NCBI GenBank assembly: GCA_964522665.1
Contig: CAZFVY010000143.1
Span: 1-14,721 of the forward strand
Source: CAZFVY01 sp964522665
GTDB lineage: Bacteria > Verrucomicrobiota > Verrucomicrobiia > Limisphaerales > CAZFVY01
Direction: 5' to 3'
DNA length: 14,721 nt
The translations under genes and the position numbers were made by a program. Numbering within the stretch: position 1 is the stretch's first letter; each line of letters starts with the position of its first letter. The notes below the pieces were generated by a model. It searched no databases. It was not told where the DNA came from and saw only the letters and a list, made by a program, of their open reading frames with translations. Below, in pieces: positions 7,873-14,715 of this stretch.

Positions 7873-8124
7873 TCAGGAGGTGGTATTCAAAGTACCGTCG
7901 GGGCTTACGCCGCTGGCGGGCTGGCCCAGAAGAGACGCGACGTCGCTGGACGCGCTCGGACCGCCGCTCGATTCGGTGGAGGTTGATTCCCCCGTTTTGG
8001 AATGATGGTGGTGTCCACCATGTTTTTTATGAACGGCCCCGGTCGGGGCGGCCCCGGTTTGGGATTGCAGTTGAGCTTGCAGCCAAGGTGGCGTCGTACT
8101 CCCGCTTACACTGTTCACCGACAT
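7873..8124 (-). CDS. Small His/Ser-rich orphan protein, putative sigma-54 target
   Basis: This 83-residue protein is not one I recognise. It begins MSVNSVSGSTTPPWLQAQLQ, has a histidine cluster HKKHGGHHHH at residues 32-41 that could bind metal, then a Ser/Thr/Gly-rich stretch (42-60) and a short hydrophobic DVASLLGQ. There is no signal peptide, cysteine or membrane segment; it looks largely disordered. I chose the ATG at 8124 because AGAAAGAG precedes it at good Shine-Dalgarno spacing, which is rare in this window. An in-frame ATG at 8184 would add 20 residues. Upstream are a -24/-12-like promoter and a tandem repeat shared with the kinase/receiver promoters. A strong hairpin follows the stop. 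Confidence 0.65.
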   Translation of the reverse strand: MSVNSVSGSTTPPWLQAQLQSQTGAAPTGAVHKKHGGHHHHSKTGESTSTESSGGPSASSDVASLLGQPASGVSPDGTLNTTS

Positions 8125-8274
8125 ATATTGCTCTTTCTCATTGGGGTCGATATTCCAATCGAATCCCGATTTTTTGCATGACATGCAAGTCCTGGCCGAT
8201 GGGCGCCGGAGGCGCTGGTGACCGAGGCTTTCGCATCACGATTGAGGGAATTCCCAACCGACGAAGAGTGGTTA

Positions 8275-8290
8275 AGCACGTCCTATGCCG
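8275..8290 (-). promoter_or_regulatory. Putative sigma-54 (-24/-12) promoter for the small His-rich gene
   Basis: Read on the minus strand the site is CGGCATAGGACGTGCT, with GG-N10-GC spacing (GG at 8289-8288, GC at 8277-8276) and the GGCA and TGCT cores. It predicts a transcript start near 8264 and a 140-nt leader to the ATG at 8124. Alone it is a moderate match to TGGCACG-N4-TTGCW. Its support comes from sharing GTGC with the receiver promoter and from the tandem repeat lying at the same upstream distance. Confidence 0.5.
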
Positions 8291-8357
8291 CGTCACGTGC
8301 GGACCCCCGTCACAGGGGCGGCGTCCAGCCGAAACACGAAATTGGCGGAATCGCGGC

Positions 8358-8393
8358 AAGCGGTTGACCACTCCGATGGTAAGCCGTTGACCA
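8358..8393. promoter_or_regulatory. Tandem 13-bp repeat, putative enhancer site (copy A)
   Basis: The units AAGCGGTTGACCA (8358-8370) and AAGCCGTTGACCA (8381-8393) are direct repeats 23 bp apart, about two helical turns. The first unit plus the next base (14 bp) is identical to 11289-11302. Including the preceding GGT, the second unit matches 11308-11322 at 13 of 15 positions. It sits at about -94 to -129 from the predicted sigma-54 transcript start at 8264, a normal enhancer position. That the NtrC-type activator of this locus binds it is inferred. Confidence 0.6.
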
Positions 8394-8500
8394 GCGGCCT
8401 GCCGTGAGCGGAAAAGGAAATGAGCCGACTCGACGATGGCGCGTGACTACCCGTCAAAAGGGGCTGCTTGGCCCGAATCGCCGAGTCGGGGGGGGGCCGA

Positions 8501-8612
8501 TTCACCGGGAAGGCGACGCAAATCCCGGTGGGTGGAATCGGGAGCGCGAGCTCGGTCAGCCCCCGTCACCGTCGTCGGAAAGGGTCGTTCGCATCATCCG
8601 CTTCCCGGTGAA
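8501..8612. repeat. 12-bp inverted repeat in the non-coding stretch
   Basis: TTCACCGGGAAG at 8501-8512 and CTTCCCGGTGAA at 8601-8612 are exact reverse complements 88 bp apart. A shorter partner, TCCCGGTG (8523-8530), could pair locally with 8503-8510. Function is unknown; it may be the trace of a small repeat element or chance. Confidence 0.35.
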
Positions 8613-9231
8613 CGAGGCGCCGATTTCGACCCGTGTCCAGGCGTGACGAAAGCCGGCGTCATCCGTTCGCCGTTTGGGATGGGACGCGGCGTGGCGCGAG
8701 ACCGGGGGCGGAACCGCCTTGCATGCTTGATCCGCGAAGCGGGTTGGGAGCGGGAGCGAAATCCGGGTCGATGGCCTGCGTTGCCGCCACGGCGCGCAGA
8801 TCATTCGCCAAAGCATGCAAATGAGTTGCGCGTATTCCGTCATTTCGGAAATGCCCAAGAGATAGAGGCGGGGGGAAATCCGGGAGAACGCCTGCCTGGC
8901 GCGCCCAAGGATTGGTCGAATTACCGAGCCGATCCGCGCCGCGAAGATCGGCGCCGAGGGCGCGACGACTGACAGCGCGGGACGACAGCGCTCATCTTGG
9001 GGCATCAGGCGGGCGTCCGGCGACGGCAATTGCCCACGTCGGTTGGCTCGCGGCAAAACTTCTCGCCGGGCCTCCGCACGGCGGGCGCCTGGCCTGGTTC
9101 TGACGCTGGGGCCGAGTTCTTCGCGGCGGGGTGAATCGGCCGCGTCGGGTGGGTTTGGGCTAGCCTGGGTAGCGTTCATCGTTGGCAAGCGTAGCCGCGT
9201 CGAACCGGGCGCCGACGCATCGGCCGTCCGT

Positions 9232-9765
9232 CTATCCGTCGTGAGGCGCGGCCCGGTAGTGAAATTGAGATTCACGGCCGGCCAATCGGGCGAGACGGCG
9301 CCTAGCTGGCTCGGCCAGAAGATCACTCATCGTTTGGAGGAGCGTGGGGATGTCCATCGGCTTCTCGAGCAAGGCGCCCACGCCGGCGCTGAGCGCGGTA
9401 AAGAGTTGGTTCGACCGGGCGGTGATGATGATGATGGGAACGAGGGGATGCTCCGCCGAGAGGCGCTCGAAGGTATCCCACCCGTTCTTGACGGGCATGT
9501 TCAAGTCGAGCAGGACGAGGTCAATCTGCGATTGGTCAGCCAACTCGAGAGCTTGTTGCCCGTTCATGGCGGGCGCCACCCGATACCCTTCGGCAATCAA
9601 AAGATCGGTCAGCGAATCACGCACGTTCGGATCGTCGTCCACGACCAAAATGCGTTTCGCGCCGGCGGAGCGGTGCGAGTGGATTGGCGCGGAGTCGCGT
9701 GAGAGAGCGGGCGGGGTTGAATGGGCCGTCGGTTGAAACGTTTTTGGCAAGGGCGTTAATTTCAT
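9232..9765 (-). CDS. Receiver-only response regulator (RR3)
   Basis: This 177-residue protein has one CheY-like receiver at about 37-152 and no output domain. Visible residues are the acidic pocket DDD (43-45), phospho-acceptor Asp87 in LVLLDLNMP, Thr115 and Lys135 in EKP. It has a 36-residue Pro/Ser/His-rich leader and a 25-residue Arg-rich tail. The tail resembles that of RR2 (EP...RRL.R), so the two are paralogs. I chose the ATG at 9765; a GTG at 9837 would only add unstructured sequence overlapping the receiver remnant. It is the last gene of a three-receiver set transcribed leftward from the sigma-54 region at 11146-11466. It probably takes phosphate from the neighbouring kinase or another one and works by protein contact. 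Confidence 0.9.
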   Translation of the reverse strand: MKLTPLPKTFQPTAHSTPPALSRDSAPIHSHRSAGAKRILVVDDDPNVRDSLTDLLIAEGYRVAPAMNGQQALELADQSQIDLVLLDLNMPVKNGWDTFERLSAEHPLVPIIIITARSNQLFTALSAGVGALLEKPMDIPTLLQTMSDLLAEPARRRLARLAGRESQFHYRAAPHDG

Positions 9766-9928
9766 ACTCGAAGTCGTGACGGGTCGCCGGTGGCAGACGA
9801 CGCCGGTGGTCGCGGGTATCACGCGCGACGAGCTCACCGCGAAGCGATGGGACGGTCCAGACGCCGGCCTCGACGTCCACCACCAGGATCCGTTTGGTTT
9901 TCATCGCGCGTAAACCGGGGTCAATCAT
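9766..9928 (-). pseudogene. Vestigial receiver start between RR2 and RR3
   Basis: An ATG at 9928 overlaps the RR2 stop (ATGATTGA) and opens a frame reading MIDPGLRAMKTKRILVVDVEAG. The KRILVVD start and EAGV helix opening are those of a receiver, but the second acidic pocket residue is Val and receiver similarity ends after about 35 residues. The frame then runs into RR3 out of phase, to 9617. The simplest reading is the 5' stub of a decayed fourth receiver. A short overlapping leader peptide is possible. The right-hand limit of the remnant is firm; the left limit is approximate. Confidence 0.5.
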
Positions 9929-10610
9929 TTCCGGCGCCGAGCAACTGGGTCACGAACGCCCGGTCCGTGATGCGGCGCAGACGCGAGAGCTCGGGTTCGT
10001 TGGTAAGGTCGGCGACGGCCTTTAAGAGAATGGGGAAATTCAAGGGTTTCTCCATAAATGCGTCGATACCCAGGCGTTGGGCATTCTCGTACTCATCGGG
10101 GCGAGCCGTGATGACGATGACGGGCAGCAAAGGGGCGACCCAGTCCAGTTGGCTGAACGCGGACCAGCCGTCCCAGTGGGGCATATTGAGGTCCAACAAA
10201 ACGAGGTCGGGCGTCCGGACGATGGCAAAATTGACGGCCTCGATTCCGTTAGTTGCTTCGTCCACCACGAAGCCCTCCGAGGCGAACGCGTCCGCCAAGC
10301 TGCCGCGCACAACCGCGTCGTCATCGGCGATGAGGATGCGCTTCCCGACTGTTGGTGAATCGGGACGCCGCGGGGCCGAGAGCGGCTGAAGCGAACCTGG
10401 GCTGGACGCCTGCCGGACGAAGCGCGGTCGCCATTCACGGGGCGTGACGGGCTTGTTCGGCGGGCCGCGGCGACTTAGGCGGCGGTTGTCCGGGAGACCG
10501 GTGACGGCGAGAGTTTCGGCGGTTGGCGACGTTGGCGAGGTGGCCTCCGGCGAGCGAAGGCCAGAGTCAAGATCCTGGCGGTTTCCGGGCGTGGGCGGTG
10601 GGGTATGCAT
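9921..10610 (-). CDS. Receiver-only response regulator with long disordered leader (RR2)
   Basis: This 229-residue protein has a CheY-like receiver at about 89-205. Visible residues are acidic DDD (96-98), phospho-acceptor Asp140 in LVLLDLNMP, Thr168 in IVITARP and Lys188 in MEKP. Residues 1-88 are rich in Pro, Ser, Thr and Arg with no predicted structure, unusually long for a stand-alone receiver. The 25-residue tail (EPELSRLRRITDRAF...) parallels RR3. There is no DNA-binding or enzymatic output. The start follows the RR1 stop by 13 bp, so translation is likely coupled in one transcript. A shorter product from an internal start cannot be excluded, but the ATG at 10610 fits the tight spacing. 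Confidence 0.88.
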   Translation of the reverse strand: MHTPPPTPGNRQDLDSGLRSPEATSPTSPTAETLAVTGLPDNRRLSRRGPPNKPVTPREWRPRFVRQASSPGSLQPLSAPRRPDSPTVGKRILIADDDAVVRGSLADAFASEGFVVDEATNGIEAVNFAIVRTPDLVLLDLNMPHWDGWSAFSQLDWVAPLLPVIVITARPDEYENAQRLGIDAFMEKPLNFPILLKAVADLTNEPELSRLRRITDRAFVTQLLGAGND

Positions 10611-10623
10611 GGGTCAAAAGGAA

Positions 10624-11145
10624 TTAAATCGACTGGGAAAGCGTGAGCGAACCGGCGTTGGATTCGGAGGGACTCCGCCCGGGCGCGCGCGCGGTTGCCT
10701 CCGGCGGGCGCAACGCAATCCGGACGGCTTTGAGAAATTCCCGGGGCGTGAACGGTTTCGAAAGCAGCGCGGAGATCTGAAGTTGCGCTTGGTCGCGGAG
10801 TATTTCGTCGGCGTAAGAACCCGAGGCGATAATGATCGGGAGAGTGAGTCCGTCGGCGCGAATCCGCTCAACCAACTCCCAGCCCGGCAGGCGAGGCATA
10901 TCCAGATCCGTCACGAGCAGGTCATAACGCTCGCGGTGAAGCGCTTCCCACGCTTCGGCGCCATCGGCGGCTCCTTTCACCTCGTACCCAGCCTGGGCGA
11001 GCGCGGCGGCGAGGACGCGAAGCACGCCTTCGTTATCGTCCGCTAAAAGTATTCGCTTCCGCGGGCCAGCGCCAGGCGCTCGGGGAGGGATGCGGGCGCC
11101 TGACCTCTCACGCCGGGGGCAGGGTGGGTGAGATTGCGGAGGCAT
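10624..11145 (-). CDS. Receiver-only response regulator, first gene of the receiver operon (RR1)
   Basis: This 173-residue protein has a receiver at about 29-145. Visible residues are acidic Asp36-Asp37, phospho-acceptor Asp80 in LLVTDLDMP, Ser108 in the usual Thr/Ser position and Lys130 in SKPF. A 28-residue Pro/Arg-rich leader and a 28-residue Ser-rich tail flank it; there is no output domain. It differs more from RR2 and RR3 than they do from each other. The predicted sigma-54 transcript start at 11196 gives a 51-nt leader. No clear Shine-Dalgarno precedes the ATG. As first gene after the shared promoter region it is probably made together with the divergent kinase. Confidence 0.9.
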   Translation of the reverse strand: MPPQSHPPCPRRERSGARIPPRAPGAGPRKRILLADDNEGVLRVLAAALAQAGYEVKGAADGAEAWEALHRERYDLLVTDLDMPRLPGWELVERIRADGLTLPIIIASGSYADEILRDQAQLQISALLSKPFTPREFLKAVRIALRPPEATARAPGRSPSESNAGSLTLSQSI

Positions 11146-11206
11146 CGCGTTGGCTTTTCGGAGTGATGGTTAATTGCTCGATTTCAAGTCGCCTGATCGA
11201 GGGTAA

Positions 11207-11222
11207 CGCACGGGTTGTGCCA
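11207..11222 (-). promoter_or_regulatory. Sigma-54 (-24/-12) promoter of the receiver operon
   Basis: Read on the minus strand, TGGCACAACCCGTGCG matches TGGCAC at -24 and has GC at -12 with exact GG-N10-GC spacing (GG 11221-11220, GC 11209-11208). The predicted start is near 11196, 51 nt before the RR1 ATG. The -12 element is GTGC instead of the usual TTGC, as in the site at 8275-8290. Confidence 0.65.
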
Positions 11223-11265
11223 AGTACTCACGCGATTGGCTTCCAAGGGGTTCGGACCCGGTCGA

Positions 11266-11323
11266 TCGCGATTGATCGGAAAATGGGAAAGCGGTTGACC
11301 ACGGTGGGGTAAGCGATTGACCG
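11266..11323. promoter_or_regulatory. Tandem repeats between divergent sigma-54 promoters, putative enhancer (copy B)
   Basis: The units AAGCGGTTGACCA (11289-11301) and AAGCGATTGACCG (11311-11323) are 22 bp apart. A weaker third unit, TCGCGATTGATCG (11266-11278), lies 23 bp before the first. The two strong units sit at about -106 to -140 from the predicted kinase-operon start (11429) and -93 to -127 from the receiver-operon start (11196). Both are standard activator distances. The units share TTGACC with copy A. Binding by the NtrC-type activator is inferred. Confidence 0.6.
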
Positions 11324-11402
11324 CATCCCACGCGGTCGCTCGGGTCCGGCGCGGGCGACTTGGGTTAGGCGTTTTGCGAACCGGGAAGGGTTTTCGCGCA
11401 AT

Positions 11403-11418
11403 TGGCACGACAATTGCC
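11403..11418 (+). promoter_or_regulatory. Sigma-54 (-24/-12) promoter of the kinase/activator operon
   Basis: TGGCACGACAATTGCC matches the consensus TGGCACG-N4-TTGC at every fixed position, with GG at 11404-11405 and GC at 11416-11417. It predicts a start near 11429, 38 nt before the kinase ATG. Because the operon encodes a sigma-54 activator, autoregulation is the natural reading. Confidence 0.85.
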
Positions 11419-11466
11419 TCGTTCAATGCGGAGGCCGGCGTCGGCCAAGCGGTTTGAGATGACTCT

Positions 11467-12885
11467 ATGATTATGAACGATCGGTTCCTGCCCCGGCTCT
11501 GGATTCTCATCGGCGCCCTGCTTTTGGTGGCCGGTGGCACGATTCTCGGATTGTCGGCGGCCTGGAAGACGGTGCGGCGGCTGGAAACCAAGCTCACCAG
11601 TTCGCAACTCGAGAGTTTCCAGCTCGCCGGCGAGGTGCGGCGGGGGTTGCAGAGCCTGAGCAGTTCCATGGTTAGTTATGTCTTGGTGAGGGATGCCGCC
11701 CATTGGGCGCAGTTCGAACAGACGAGCGCCAATTTGGACCATTGGATCGATGATCATGATCCGAGCGTGAATCCGCGTTCGGTCTTGTCCACGGAGAAAG
11801 AGCGCCGCGTGTTCCGGGAGCTGAACACGGCGTATGACGATTACCTGAGCGCGGCCCGAGCCGTCCACTCGAACGCGCGGCCGGCGTTGGTAAGTTCCGG
11901 GCAACTCACCCAACTCGACGGTTTTAACGCGCAGGCCCTGCGAATGCGGGAGCTGGTGCGGGAACTGGCGGACGCACACCGAGCCGCCGAGTCGGCCTTT
12001 CTGGCGAGCGCCACGTCCTCTCTGACGACGCTACGCAACGGCCTCATTGCGAGTATCATCGTCCTCCTGACATTGGTGGCGGCGCTCGGGTGGGTGATCT
12101 ATCGCGACCGGATCGCGCCGCTCCGGTCCAGCCTCGTGCATAGTCAGACCTTGCTGGAGCGGCAGGAAAAGCTGGCCACCCTCGGGACGCTCGCGGCGGG
12201 GATCGCGCATGAGATTCGCAATCCTTTGACCTCGATGAAGGCGCGCCTCTATACGCTGGAAAAACATCTTCAGACCGTGCCTGCCGCGCGGAAGGATACC
12301 GCGATCATCGGCGCCGAGATCACCCGCCTGGAACGGATTGTGCAGGATGTGCTGAGTTTTGCGCGTCCGTCCGAACCCAAACTGGAATCGGTGGTCGCCG
12401 ACCGCCTGCTGCGCGAGGTTTACGGTTTGATGTCGCAAGGCCTGGAGAGCCGCGGCGTGCGGCTGATCGTGGAACCCAGCGTGCCGCTGGTCATTCACGC
12501 TGACAGCGGCCATCTCAAACAGGTCCTGGTCAACTTGGTGCGCAATGGGGCGGAAGCGATCGCGGGCGAGGGGACCGTCACGCTGCATGCGCGCGCGGCG
12601 CGCGCCCCGCTGGGCGGACGAGAGACGGACGCGGTCATCATCGACGTGGCCGACAGTGGCCGGGGCATCTCGCCGGAGGTCGAAAAGCGCCTCTTCGATC
12701 CGTTTTTCAGCACGAAGGAGACGGGCACCGGACTCGGGTTGTCGATTGCGACCCGGATCGTGGAAAAACACGGTGGCGTGCTTGAATACAAGACGCGGCC
12801 CGGTCACGGCACGACCTTCGGCGTTGTCTTGCCGCGCGAAATCGAAGACAGTGGCACGAGTGAGAAAAGCAAAGCGGCAAACTAA
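11467..12885 (+). CDS. Membrane sensor histidine kinase (NtrB/ZraS-like catalytic core)
   Basis: This is a 472-residue protein. TM1 is at about 10-33 and TM2 at about 190-212. Between them lies a mostly helical periplasmic domain of about 155 residues that looks like a four-helix-bundle sensor. A short linker with APLRSSL replaces a full HAMP domain. The H-box is AAGIAHEIRNPLT with His248. The ATPase has the N-box NLVRNGAEAI (Asn360), G1 DSGRG (396-400), F-box FDPFFSTKE and G2 GTGLGLS (420-426). The NtrB-like core and the position directly upstream of the NtrC-type gene make it the cognate kinase. Its ligand is unknown. It is expressed from a consensus sigma-54 promoter 38 nt upstream of the ATG. 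Confidence 0.95.
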   Translation: MIMNDRFLPRLWILIGALLLVAGGTILGLSAAWKTVRRLETKLTSSQLESFQLAGEVRRGLQSLSSSMVSYVLVRDAAHWAQFEQTSANLDHWIDDHDPSVNPRSVLSTEKERRVFRELNTAYDDYLSAARAVHSNARPALVSSGQLTQLDGFNAQALRMRELVRELADAHRAAESAFLASATSSLTTLRNGLIASIIVLLTLVAALGWVIYRDRIAPLRSSLVHSQTLLERQEKLATLGTLAAGIAHEIRNPLTSMKARLYTLEKHLQTVPAARKDTAIIGAEITRLERIVQDVLSFARPSEPKLESVVADRLLREVYGLMSQGLESRGVRLIVEPSVPLVIHADSGHLKQVLVNLVRNGAEAIAGEGTVTLHARAARAPLGGRETDAVIIDVADSGRGISPEVEKRLFDPFFSTKETGTGLGLSIATRIVEKHGGVLEYKTRPGHGTTFGVVLPREIEDSGTSEKSKAAN

Positions 12886-13056
12886 GCGGGCGGCGAATCA
12901 CCCGACCGAACGCCATCGTGCGCGGCCAGCGGCGGCGCCGGGCGTCGATTCGATTTTTGGCGCGGTTACCGGCGGTCGATGGAGCCGGTCGGGGGGGCGG
13001 AGGTTAGGCCCCGGGGGATGGGCCCACGGGGCCAACGGAGTCAGGTAACCGGCGAC
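12886..13056 (+). other. Intergenic spacer within the kinase/activator operon
   Basis: This 171-bp spacer is long for a two-component pair. It contains GGCCCC (13007-13012) pairing with GGGGCC (13028-13033) just upstream of the activator start, which could mask initiation. An in-frame ATG at 12979 would add 26 low-complexity residues to the activator. I see no promoter or gene. Confidence 0.4.
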
Positions 13057-14508
13057 ATGCCCAAACCTCCGCAGATTCTCTTGATCGAGGACGACGCCAG
13101 CCTGGCGGCGAATCTGCGTGACGTGCTGAGCGAGGACGGCTTCGAGGTCACCGTCTGCAACCGCGGTGACGACGGCCTGCGCCGCGCGGGCGGCGAGTGC
13201 GACGTGGTGCTGACCGATCTCCGCCTGCCTGGGCTGGGGGGCTTGGACTTGGTGCGCCTGCTCCACGAATCGCAGCCGCGCCTGCCGGTCGTCCTGATGA
13301 CGGCTCACGGCACGATCGAGACCGCGATTGAGGCGACCAAACTGGGCGCTTACGATTATCTCCAGAAGCCCTTTGAGATGACCTCCCTGTTCAGCGTCCT
13401 GCATCGCGCCGTGGCCGCCGGCCGCCTGATGCGCGAACCGGTGGCGCTGCCGAATTCGCCGGTCGAAAGCCGCGCGGCGTTGATCGGCTCGAGCCGCGCC
13501 ATGCAGGAGGTTTGCAAAGCGATCGGCCGCGTGGCCGCCAAACCCGTCACCGTCCTGATCCGCGGGGAGACGGGGACCGGCAAGGAACTGATCGCCCGAG
13601 CGATCTATCAGCACAGCCAGCGCGCCAAGGCGCCTTTCATCGCGATCAATTGCGCGGCGATTCCGGAGAATCTGCTGGAGAGCGAATTGTTCGGGCACGA
13701 ACGCGGGGCGTTCACCGGCGCCGACCAGCGGCGGGTCGGCCGGTTCGAACAGGCGCACAAGGGAACGCTTTTCCTGGATGAAATCGGTGATCTCCCACCG
13801 GATACGCAGGTGAAACTGCTGCGGATCCTGCAGCAACAAACCTTTCAGCGCGTCGGTGGGACGGAGACGATCTCCGTGGACGTTCGGCTGATCGCCGCGA
13901 CCCATCGCAACCTGGAGGCGATGATCCGGGAAGGCAAGTTTCGCGAGGATCTTTTCCACCGTCTGAACGTGGTGAGCGTCCAGCTTCCCCGCCTGCGCGA
14001 GCGGCGCGATGACATTCCGATGTTAGTGCGGCATTTTCTGCGCCAATACGCGGAGGAATTCGGCCTCGAGAGCCCCACGGTGTCAACCGAGGCCCTGGCC
14101 GTCCTGCAAGCGGATGCCTGGCCGGGAAACGTCCGTGAATTGGAAAACGTCACCCGGCGGTTGCTGCTGGGAGCCCGAGGCCTGTCGATCAACGCCGACG
14201 CGGTTCGCCAAACCCTGGGGGCACGCAACGCGGAGGCGACGGGGGGCGGCGCCTCGTTCTCCCTTTTCGCCCGCGAATTATTGGCGCGAGCGCAGGTGGG
14301 CGAGTTGGACGACGCTTATGCCCGCATGTTGGCGGAGGCGGAACGTGAAATTCTGACCCAGGCGATATCGCTGGCCGAAGGGAACCAGGCGAAGGCCGCG
14401 CGGTGGTTGGGATTGTCGCGTTTTACGTTGCGCGAAAAACTGAAACAGCTCGGCTTGCATCCCGATTCCACGCCCGCCGCCGACCTGGATGCCGGCGCCA
14501 AGGAATGA
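13057..14508 (+). CDS. NtrC-family sigma-54-dependent response regulator
   Basis: This is a 483-residue protein with all three standard parts. The receiver (7-120) has Asp11-Glu12-type acidic residues in IEDDA, phospho-acceptor Asp54 in VLTDLRLP, Thr82 and Lys104. The AAA+ domain (about 142-375) has Walker A GETGTGKE (170-177), the sigma-54-contacting loop GAFTGA (217-222), Walker B LFLDE (238-242) and arginine-finger region FREDLFHRLN. A Fis-type helix-turn-helix (about 427-466, NQAKAARWLGLSRFTLREKL) ends it. The intact GAFTGA loop and HTH mean it can activate sigma-54 RNA polymerase at enhancer sites. The likely sites are the tandem repeats at 11266-11323 and 8358-8393. I chose the ATG at 13057, eight codons before the first receiver strand's acidic pocket, over 12979. 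Confidence 0.95.
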   Translation: MPKPPQILLIEDDASLAANLRDVLSEDGFEVTVCNRGDDGLRRAGGECDVVLTDLRLPGLGGLDLVRLLHESQPRLPVVLMTAHGTIETAIEATKLGAYDYLQKPFEMTSLFSVLHRAVAAGRLMREPVALPNSPVESRAALIGSSRAMQEVCKAIGRVAAKPVTVLIRGETGTGKELIARAIYQHSQRAKAPFIAINCAAIPENLLESELFGHERGAFTGADQRRVGRFEQAHKGTLFLDEIGDLPPDTQVKLLRILQQQTFQRVGGTETISVDVRLIAATHRNLEAMIREGKFREDLFHRLNVVSVQLPRLRERRDDIPMLVRHFLRQYAEEFGLESPTVSTEALAVLQADAWPGNVRELENVTRRLLLGARGLSINADAVRQTLGARNAEATGGGASFSLFARELLARAQVGELDDAYARMLAEAEREILTQAISLAEGNQAKAARWLGLSRFTLREKLKQLGLHPDSTPAADLDAGAKE

Positions 14509-14615
14509 TCGAGCCGAGGGCGGCCGAGACGCTAAACGCCGGTCGCCGCGGCGCCGCCTGATCGGGAGAGACCTCGGCCACGAGATCCGGCCACGCCCGG
14601 CTCTGACCCCGAGGC

Positions 14616-14631
14616 CGCCGGCCTTCCGGCG
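14616..14631 (+). terminator. GC-rich hairpin downstream of the activator gene
   Basis: CGCCGG (14616-14621) and CCGGCG (14626-14631) form a perfect 6-bp stem with a CCTT loop, about 107 nt after the activator stop. No T-run follows, so a terminator role is weakly supported. Confidence 0.3.
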
Positions 14632-14680
14632 CGCGACGCGCGAGCGTTCACGGTCCACGAGTTCCGTGTTGGCGCGGGAA

Positions 14681-14715
14681 CAAAAGGGGACGGCTGCGAA
14701 TTCAAAAGGGGACAG
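14681..14715 (+). repeat. Tandem CAAAAGGGGAC repeat at the right edge
   Basis: The 11-mer CAAAAGGGGAC occurs at 14681-14691 and 14703-14713, 22 bp apart, and the second copy continues as AG. AAAAGGGGACAG-type repeats are, from memory, often found next to genes for REP-associated tyrosine (Y1/IS200-like) transposases. The neighbouring gene would lie beyond the window, so the link is inference. Confidence 0.45.

Larger units (their letters stand above)
8125..9231. other. Long region without a convincing gene
   Basis: This 1.1-kb stretch lies between RR3 and the small His-rich gene. The left part (8125-8400) holds the latter's leader, promoter and tandem repeat. The rest (8400-9231) contains open frames on both strands (for example 8436-8972 plus and 8556-9326 minus), but their translations are Arg/Pro/Ser-rich with no domain or hydrophobic pattern, so I do not call them. 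It has a 9-G run at 8488-8496 and a 12-bp inverted repeat (8501-8512 with 8601-8612). I see no tRNA or insertion sequence. Confidence 0.5.

Noticed and set aside
8358..8393. CRISPR-like array from the regularly spaced repeats
   Set aside because: There are only two 13-bp units with 10-bp spacers, far too short for CRISPR, and no cas genes are present; enhancer sites explain them better.
8488..8496. Nine-G run as a G-quadruplex
   Set aside because: It is a single run without three further G-tracts at suitable spacing.
8436..8972. 178-codon open frame on the plus strand
   Set aside because: The translation is Arg/Gly/Pro-rich with no domain, hydrophobic pattern or plausible start signal; it looks like a GC-rich open frame by chance.
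8556..9326. 256-codon open frame on the minus strand
   Set aside because: It overlaps the 3' end of RR3, has low-complexity Arg/Pro/Ser composition and shows no recognisable family features.
12898..13959. 353-codon open frame on the minus strand
   Set aside because: It is antisense to the NtrC-type gene, whose motifs are unmistakable.
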